This document shows, in pieces, positions 56,700-64,000 of a stretch of 64,000 bases of DNA (position 1 is its first letter; each line of letters starts with the position of its first letter). The stretch spans positions 1,674,001 to 1,738,000 of the forward strand of contig CM075943.1 in NCBI GenBank assembly GCA_038030265.1. The letters run 5' to 3'. Below the pieces are notes generated by a model that saw nothing but the letters and a program-made list of their open reading frames with translations, searched no databases and had not been told where the DNA came from. This DNA comes from Corythucha ciliata. Taxonomy: Eukaryota > Arthropoda > Insecta > Hemiptera > Tingidae. The position numbers were made by a program, and so were the translations under genes.

Positions 56700-58380
56700 A
56701 CCTTGTTCACCAGGCGTCTACAATAAAACAGACACTAATTCGAATATCGATTCAAGTCCATGGTGAAGCGATCGATAGTTTATTTTTCAACTGTTAGACG
56801 GTTACGTTCTTAATTGACTAAATTCCTCTCAAACCTCGCACGTTCAAGTGCAGTGACATATTCGAGCGTGATACGGAAGTATGAAGGGGGGGGGGTGATA
56901 ACACGAACAAGAATTGACAAAACCAAGGGACATGTTCGTGATGTTATTCTTCGCGGAGTCTCGCATTTTTTTCAAAAACATTTTGTTGCAATGACAAATG
57001 TGAATTATGTAAAACAAAGCCCCACCAATATATTATACTTGGGCCAAAAGGATTTTACTCGCTTGAATTGTTTTACCACGAAATAATTTTCGACCCAAAA
57101 GGACCACCGCTGCTGTTGACTCTTTCCCCTCACCCATCAACAAATTGTCATCTTCGTTCACCTGTCGTCTTGGGAACAAAGAATTTACGACTCTCTCCCT
57201 CTTTATAACTGAATTTACCTGAGTGCTTTAGAGAAAGCTTTTCGATGTTGTATTGAGCTCACTTTCAGCTAGAAGGATAGTAGTAAACTTTTTCCTAATA
57301 ATATTATTTTTCTTTTTAGCCAAGAGCTAAAACTTTAGTACGCGCATGGGGTAGAAGCCAACTTGTTGATTGTTATTGATCGGACAATTAAAAGTTAAAT
57401 GGTAAATGAAGTTTTTTCGTTCTATAGTCCAGTCAATGAATTCTGAAAAACAAGTGTAGACGACATGGCTGGTTTACTGAATTTTTAAATTTCCGCTGTA
57501 TTCAAGTTAGTAGGGAGGTAAACATAATACTAAAAGTGTGCGGACGTCCGATGAGAGCGGGCTGTAGAATTGGGGAAGGGATTCGCCGAAAAGGTCACGT
57601 TTTAGGGTTTTCCCCAAACATTTCGGTCTCCCCGCGTTGTAGTACAAAGGATCCCCTCTCTTAATGAATAGCTAACAAACAAACAAACAAAAACTCGTGC
57701 TGAATTGAAGTTTTAATTTTTAAAGGGTTTTTTAATTTGTTGATAAACAGTGATTTGTTTAACTGAACTCAGTATTTAATTACCCTGGAATAAAGAATTT
57801 GAATTGTTTAATTTGTTTTCAAGATCTATCGAGAATTTTTGAGTTATCATTTTTTGAGCCCTTTTAGACGAGTAAAAAAGTTGTTTATTCAAAATTATAT
57901 TCAATCTATCGCGATTTCCGGCTAGGAATATCCCGATAATTTCATTAAACGGCTGATTTAAACCTTTTGGTCATTCTGAAGCAGTCGCTCCAGTACCACG
58001 AAAACGAAACGGGAAAATTTGTTTATGCACGAATTTTTCGACAAGCCTGAACGACGCGCTCAATGTTCATACAGACGTCTCCTTTTGAGCACTGTGCCAG
58101 TTTCGCGGACAAGAATTGCAACTTTCATCGTTCGTGTTCAAATGGATGGTCTAAAGACATTCCTTCGAATTTAAGAGCATTTCAGCGAAAAAAAAAAAAA
58201 ATTACAATTCAAGATGGTGGGACGTACTAATTTGCGGATTGCATTATGTGAAATGACGAGACCCGGAGGGTGCTACTCAATACCAGTAACTTTTATTAGC
58301 ACTTCGTGTGATAGTTACACAAAAGTACTAGTACTAGAGGCCAGGACCAAGTAGCTGAATGTCCGTGGTCGAAACGGAGA
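56700..58380. other. Non-coding interval
   Basis: A short AAAC run lies near 57670 and an A tract near 58187. No exon, RNA or transposon end was supported. The 56814-57086 frame crosses a G9 run and has no domain. Confidence 0.4.
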
Positions 58381-58382
58381 CT

Positions 58383-58388
58383 TTTATT
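58383..58388 (-). terminator. PolyA signal of the membrane-protein gene
   Basis: AATAAA in minus orientation, about 63 nt beyond the stop codon of the exon at 58782-58451. Confidence 0.55.
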
Positions 58389-58450
58389 GTTTTTTTTTAT
58401 GACGCAATGAAACCGGCTGGAAGGTTGGGAAGATCCTTGCGAATTAATCT

Positions 58451-58782
58451 CTATGATATTTTCCTTTTATCACCCCCTTCTCGACCATTCCTTTCCAAAA
58501 CGTCTTTGAACATATAGTTTTGTATTCTCACCAATGGTGAAGCCGATGGTGGCCTTGACGACGGACTGGGTGTCTTCTTCAAATAATGAGTGTTATTCGC
58601 CGGCGAGCGGACAGCAACAGATCGCCTGGTGAAAATCAGTGGGCGACCGACGCCACTTCGGCTTGTCCTCGCTTTAGATGACGCCGCTTCGCGTCGCCGA
58701 TAACACAGACAGGTAACGGCACCGATGCTCACCAAAAACAGGGAGCATCCCAAAAGAATCGACACAAGTGCAGGGCCAGTAA
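58451..58782 (-). CDS. Last coding exon of an unidentified single-pass membrane protein
   Basis: A good acceptor (TTGTGTTTCAG) precedes the exon at 58783. The phase requires one base from the previous exon. The frame runs 110 codons to TAG at 58453-58451. It encodes one hydrophobic helix (LVSILLGCSLFLVSIGAVTC), then LCYRRR, a positive stop-transfer signal, and a Ser/Pro/Arg-rich cytoplasmic tail of about 80 residues (SPSSRPPSASP, YMFKDVLERNG). The topology suggests a type I receptor or adhesion protein, but the ectodomain exons lie upstream, probably beyond the window, and I do not recognise the family. Confidence 0.65.
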
Positions 58783-61059
58783 CTGAAACACAAGTAGGAT
58801 GCAAGAAAAAAAAAAAACATTAAAAATCTAATTTTAAGAAATTTATCACATTGTAATCAAGAAGAAAACTTTGAATCTCCGCCTTTCAATTCCACTTATA
58901 TTACAACCTTGACATTTCATATCATTTCCGGTCTTTCAAGCTTTTTTTTATTAATTAAACTTGAAGACATCTCGGGAAGTTTTGAGGCTTAGGCGGTTGG
59001 AGGGACTAGGACGCTCTCTGCCAAGCTTGAAAGCCTTTGATCGCTCAGTCGTGCCCCGCAGAGAAAGTTTCTCTGGAAGTAATTTACTCACTTTGAAGTT
59101 GCAGCGGAAAAAATGTTACAGGCTTCCTCCATTCCGCTTTCTTTAAAATTATTCTTCATAGGCTTCTACTAAGTTTTCCTTGTTGAAAAAAAGAAAAAAA
59201 AGAAAACGTAGTTCGTGCCCATCTCATCCATTTGCATTTTTTTTTTTTTTTTTTTTTTAATATTTAGCCTTTCAGGATAATTCTGCGTTCGTCAGACAAA
59301 GCGATTCAACCTCCCTGCCTCCCACTATTCCATTTAAACTCAATTAAAGTCTGAAAATGAAGAAGCAGGAAATCATAAGCAATTTACCGTTTTCCTAATT
59401 CTTTTCAATTCATTTAACAGCTTTTCATTCAGAAAACGGAAAGACTATTGAAATTAAAAATTAAAATAAATGCATTTTTAACTAAACATTTTAAATTTTT
59501 TATTACGGTAGGCACCAGAATTTGATGGCGGGTGGGGAGGAGGGGTCGGAAAGGTAAGGTTTGAGGATTTAATCAAGAGACTTGAGCTGAGGGTATAGAT
59601 ACACTCTTGAAGCCATTAGCAATGGAAATGTGGCCCTACTCTGGATTGGCAATGGTTCACGTTCTAGAGGCCCTTTCATAATATTACGTTAATGTAGGTG
59701 TATCCTATTCTAAAGAAATTTCCACTTGAAAGACTCTGGCTGACAAGTGTATGAGAAACCCTATTTTGTTGAGGAAGGAAAAGGTAAAAATAAATAAATA
59801 AATTAATTTATCCAAGCCCTCCCTCTGAGAAAATAAAGTGTCGGATTTCTCTCGAATCAGTCAAATCCCCGGTTATACGATGAACCAACGCTTGCATGAA
59901 ATTTGACTTCTCCGCTCCATACCGTTGAACACACCTGCCTCCGTTCCTGATTGCATCACGCTTTGCTTTCGTCGTTTTTCTTCGATCCCATTCCCTTATT
60001 TCATAAAGTGCTTTGTCATATGCAGAACCAAAACTCGGCGGTTTGATACGATTAAGGAAATGTGGACGTGAGCCGTATAAGTGAGTGGGTTTGGTGAGGT
60101 GTCATTCTAAAGGGTCACAAATTAGAAAGTTTCTTGTGTAACGGCGTAATGAATAAACAAAAAGGGGTATTTCCTTAATTTTACTTCTACGTTCCCCTAT
60201 AGGGAATGGAAGTATAATGTTTTTGGAAATCAATTGAAACTATTTTGGGAGAATAGAATGACCAAAAAGCCATGGATCGTCATCTTTGCCCCCATCACCG
60301 CGTCACCAGTTGTTTTTTCACACCATAGAAATGTTTTCTCTGAACGCCCAGATGATTGTCCTTCGATTTCAATTGCTCCAGTAGTTGGCAGTACATACGT
60401 TAAAAAAAAACTCGGCGTTTATCGATTTTACTATCTAAATCTACCTTCCCAGCTTTCTTTACATTCTCCTTTTCTATATTATACCAACCTACTTCTTATC
60501 ATTCGGAGAGTAGATCATTAGGGGTGACATTACAAGCTTTGATCCCCTATCTCCTCCCATCAACCACAGACGTGTATATCTGGCTGATGTAAATTCTATT
60601 TCGATCTCTTTTTCGCACCCGTGCTTTGAAAAAATGTGTGTTGTAAAAAAGAAAAAAAAGAAAAAGGTATTTCACGGGTCACTGAACCTGACAGAAACAT
60701 AATAGGCATAGGCCTCTCTTCGGCTAGGATCACACGATGCATTTTTTGAAGAAAAATCGTGAGTAATCTCGTCCTTCAGTCCTTCACTGATGCTAGCACT
60801 AATATAGGGATCTCTGAAATTTCCATCATTAGGTAAGTATTGGATGATTTCTTTTAGTAACCCAATACTCGCGTTTAAAGTTGATTCAAATAGCCCAAAT
60901 CACGGTTTAACGCTTTTTATTCTTTTTAAACGCTGTGAGGTGATCGCATTGCTATTGCGCAAGAAAGGTGCGAATTGCCAAGCTTTTAAACCACCCCATT
61001 GAACAAATACTTCCTGCAACCCTCGCAGGAGCAAATGCTCCTACATGGTGATGGTGCAC
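58783..61059. other. Presumed intron and intergenic sequence
   Basis: Sequence 5' of the membrane-protein exon on minus shows no further exon I can support. T tracts lie near 59238-59260, and AT-rich simple sequence near 59790. A plus-strand frame at 60234-60521 lacks domains. Confidence 0.4.
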
Positions 61060-61809
61060 GATGGTGCCTACATTGTGGTAGATGGTGGCTACCTTCTCCA
61101 CAAAGTCATATGACACCGTAACGAATCGGTAAGAGCGGTCGTTGCTGGGTACACCACATTCATTTTTAACCACTTTGGCCCCCATGCTACAGTTGTCTTC
61201 GATGGATACCCAGACAACGCTACTCTTAAGAGCACTAAAAGCGCTGAGCGCTCTCGGCGCAGCGCAGCTCTCACAGGCGATGTCATTTTTGACGAGAACA
61301 CCATTATCAAAGTCCCACAAGAAAAGTTCTTGTCCAACGAGAGGAATTTCGGAATTTGTTCAAAATCCTTTCCTTGGCTGTTGCTTCGACTTGTAGACCA
61401 TAAACTTTATTTTTGAACCATACAGCCATGGTGTTTTTTATAGAATGCATTTCGGGCCCATTCCCGGTGCCCCTCATCAGCATTACCGTTTCACCTCCAA
61501 GGCCAAACACGTTCTCGTTCTCAAGTTCTCGTTGGACAAGAACTTTTCTTGTGGGACTTTGATAATGGTGTTCTCGTCAAAAATGAAATCGCCTGTGAGA
61601 GCTGCGCTGCGCCGAGAGCGCTCAGCGCTTTTAGTGCTCTTAAGAGTAGCGTTGTCTGGGTATCCATCGAAGACAACTGTAGCATGGGGGCCAAAGTGGT
61701 TAAAAATGAATGTGGTGTACCCAGCAACGACCGCTCTTACCGATTCGTTACGGTGTCATATGACTTTGTGGAGAAGGTAGCCACCATCTACCACAATGTA
61801 GGCACCATC
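61060..61809. repeat. 282-bp inverted repeat, one mismatch, 186-bp spacer
   Basis: The arm at 61060-61341 is the reverse complement of 61528-61809. Only one difference was seen (GAC versus GAA in the ATGA(C/A)ATCGCC context). The right arm, on minus, continues the reading trace of the large protein relic to its right (AYIVVDGGYLLHKVI, HATVVFDGYPDNATLKSTKS, IIKVPQEKFLSNERN). The left arm carries the same trace on plus. Both arms share the same TGA where the sense codon before HRNE is expected, so the duplication is younger than that mutation. The spacer has a 67-codon frame of unknown meaning. Confidence 0.95.
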
Positions 61810-64000
61810 AAAAGTTATGTTTTCTTCAAGAGGGGTGAATGCAGCATAGAATGACGCCTTGGTGCCCTTCCTCATTCCCTCGTCATTGAATAATGCCATC
61901 GGGTATGGTGCTAGCTCGAACTTTAAGTGTTCCTACAGTTGGTGTTCGGATCGTTTAGTTATGCACAACCGCTGAAAAATCGTCAGGGGCTCCACATCCA
62001 CCCGTTTTTTCTGCACTTTGATGGACCTGGTGCCCCCCACTAATCATTTTGCCCCTTCCATTCCCAGCTCATACGCTAGGTGGGAATTGACATCGGACCC
62101 TCCAACCAAGCCGCTGGAAATGGAAGCTAACTGATCACTGATTGGAAATGGTGGATGAACGCTGAACCACTTCCTTCAGTTTTTCAGCATCCGCCGTGTC
62201 TCGGGAAACTTGGGTCTGCCTCATGTCAACATGTTGCTCTGATGTGGTTCGTAAAGCTGTTGTACTAAAACGCTCGACTTCGTTGCAAATATTGAGCATA
62301 TAAACCATTCCTTGAGTCCATCGAGACAATACACTGCTTGTTATTCCCCTTCCATGGGTCAGTCCTCCCTGGCTCTTCAGTGACCTCATCAGTACTTGCT
62401 CAATAGTAAGATCTGACCATAGGCCGGACCAAAATTTTTCAGAGCGACGGATGGTAAATGCACCTTTCGTAAACATTTCATATTCACTCGGAGGCATTCG
62501 TTGCTTCAAGTCCACCATGTCTTGTACGTACAACCGTGCACTTTTGGCGTAGTTCAAATGGCCTGCTGCGTGGAAGTAGGGTATCATCATTTCTATGCAT
62601 TGAAGATGGCTCTCCCAATCACCCTTTCGCTCCGCCTGAATGAACCTTTTTAACAGAGTGGTCATGCGATAGTGTTGAGCCCATAGCTTCGAAGTCGGTC
62701 CATTTTGCTCAACATTGTCCAATGCAGTTCTGAATTTGCAGGAAACCACGTGAAAAACATCATTTTCTTCAGCATTGAGAATGTCAATACCACTTAGTAT
62801 GACCTCCATTTCTCTTCTCTCTGCAGAGGTGAACTCTATCTCATCCATTATTGTCATTCCCAGCACAAGATTGGTCAAAATGTGTGCTCGGACAGCCCTC
62901 GAGTAGGCGTGTCCTGTGAGCATTTTGTCAACACTTTGCTCTGCATAAATGGTCGTCAGAAGCTCCTTCAGCCCGCTACCCGCCATGATTGCACCAATAC
63001 AACCCATGTACGACATAATGAGATGGAATCCACCTAGCCGCACAACTAACTTATTGAATTCAGGATGATTTCCACTCTCTACGATGTCTCGTGCCTTCAT
63101 GTGGAGGGGTTGATCAAATGTGGTGAAACACGTATCTTGTGAATGGGCTTCAGTTCTTTTTCTGGCATCTTCCAGAGCGGTGACGATGGTGCTGTAATCT
63201 GCAGGTGGCGCACGAATGAATGGTAGGAAAATTATCCTAGAACACTGGAAACTAAGGTGCTGTGTCACCATCTCCATGAAACCGTTCCAGCCCCCCACAT
63301 CATTGTTACCTGTCCATTTACCATACAACCAAACGAGGTCAGGTGGCAACGGCAATACTTTGCCATGTTCTTGTAACTTATTGATCTGAATAGCTGACAA
63401 ACCAGCATTTTTTTTGGCCATGCATTGCAGTATTTGAGAGGACCCAAAGGAGCCAATTGTTGCTGCTGGCACATAATTTTTCAGTCGAGGGATGGGTTGG
63501 TCCGGTAGGACTGCAGATTTTGGCGTCACACACATGGTCCCACCCATCTCGTGAAAAGTATTCTCACCGTCAAGAGTATTTACATTGACATCCGCATTGT
63601 CAAAAACAAATTGTACGAAGGCTCCTTTCTCAACAGGCGGTGAACCTTCGGCCCGCACCATTGCCGAACTTTCCAAACGCTGGACCTCTGTGTACGTACA
63701 CGAAAACCCGAAAGAAGCCAATAGGGTCACAAGGTGTTTTGAACCGAATTTCCTGTACAAATACGCTCCGACACCTGTCAGCAGGGGAGAAACGAATGAT
63801 TTTGGCCGTGCAGCTGATATGAGAGCGTGAGCGAAAGCCAGACACTTTTTCTTCCAGAGGAGATCAGACCGTTTGTGTTTTAGGACGATTGTTTCAATGA
63901 CCAATTCTAGCGATTCAGGTATCCCCGAATCGACTTTCTGCAAGAACGAATCAGAAGAAGGGTATTCGGTGGAATTGTACATTCGAGAGCGGATATCTTG
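61528..64000 (-). pseudogene. Decaying copy of a long uncharacterised invertebrate multi-copy protein
   Basis: A 615-codon frame (63982-62135) stays open to the window edge, so the true start lies outside. Motifs include FVFDNADVNVNTLDG, TFHEMGG, TTFDQPLHMKA, VRLGGFHLIMSYMG, GAIMAGSGLKEL, MLTGHAYSRAVRAH and YFHAAGHLNYAKSARLY. After a one-base shift near 62140 the trace continues (GLVGGSDVNSHLAYELGMEG, PLTIFQRLCITK, ELAPYPMALFNDEGMRKGT, VVFDGYPDNATLKSTK) with three stops. I recall many invertebrate genomes carrying such genes without known function; spaced Asp residues hint at a nuclease or transposase fold, which is inference. Composition is less AT-rich than its surroundings. Confidence 0.75.

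Noticed and set aside
61142..61780. Plus and minus frames of 80-122 codons in the inverted repeat
   Set aside because: Most are antisense or out-of-frame reads of the same relic; the meaningful trace is the VVDGGYLLHK...FDGYPDN frame.
1..64000. CRISPR arrays, bacterial promoters, riboswitches
   Set aside because: None fit; the repeats here are degenerate or transposon-borne and the genome is eukaryotic.

Overview
This is a window of invertebrate, most likely arthropod, nuclear DNA. The evidence is a spliced animal gene with GT-AG introns, gypsy/errantivirus-like, Mag-like and copia LTR retroelements, several non-LTR retrotransposons, and DNA-transposon remnants with terminal inverted repeats. 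There are no operons, Shine-Dalgarno sites or other bacterial features. Everything was read by eye, so identities and families come from motif recognition and not from searches.

Only two host-gene structures are well supported. The first is a complete carboxypeptidase Q (M28 metallopeptidase) gene on the minus strand, with six exons between 26631 and 14578. The frame stays open across all five introns, giving 462 codons plus stop. Introns 2-5 are only 54-76 bp, but intron 1 is 10.4 kb and packed with mobile DNA. The second is the last coding exon (58782-58451, minus) of an unidentified single-pass membrane protein, with an acceptor site, a stop and a polyA signal.

Layout: 265-2865 is a direct tandem duplication with a 1.3-kb unit. 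4694-7777 is an inverted-repeat element with a 9-bp target duplication, filled with a short-period array. 7836-8400 holds a dispersed repeat. 8428-11651 is a scrambled gypsy locus: an LTR, an env tail, a tRNA-Thr-like sequence and an integrase on minus, an inverted RT/RNase H on plus, and a Mag-like gag on minus. 11652-13030 is a large inverted array of tandem units. 14578-26631 is the carboxypeptidase gene; its first intron holds short-period arrays, an 883-bp hAT-like element, an AACGTT-rich repeat and a copia relic. 29802-32502 is a second copia relic. 33130-37568 holds two minus-strand LINE relics. 38140-38771 encodes a degraded SWIM-zinc-finger protein. 40620-41700 is a tandem repeat of about 143 bp, and 42466-42725 a cluster of palindromes. 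43178-43677 is a 500-N assembly gap. 43678-45972 is a further array-type element, and 45985-56454 is a second hAT-like element split by three LINE copies. 61060-64000 is a decaying copy of a long, uncharacterised invertebrate multi-copy protein with a near-perfect inverted duplication at its 3' end.

The most unusual theme is a set of DNA elements whose interior is not a gene but a degenerate minisatellite with units of about 20, 29, 30 or 32 bp. At least two are bounded by inverted termini and target duplications. They look like transposon-borne repeats and account for much of the apparent coding potential in the window.
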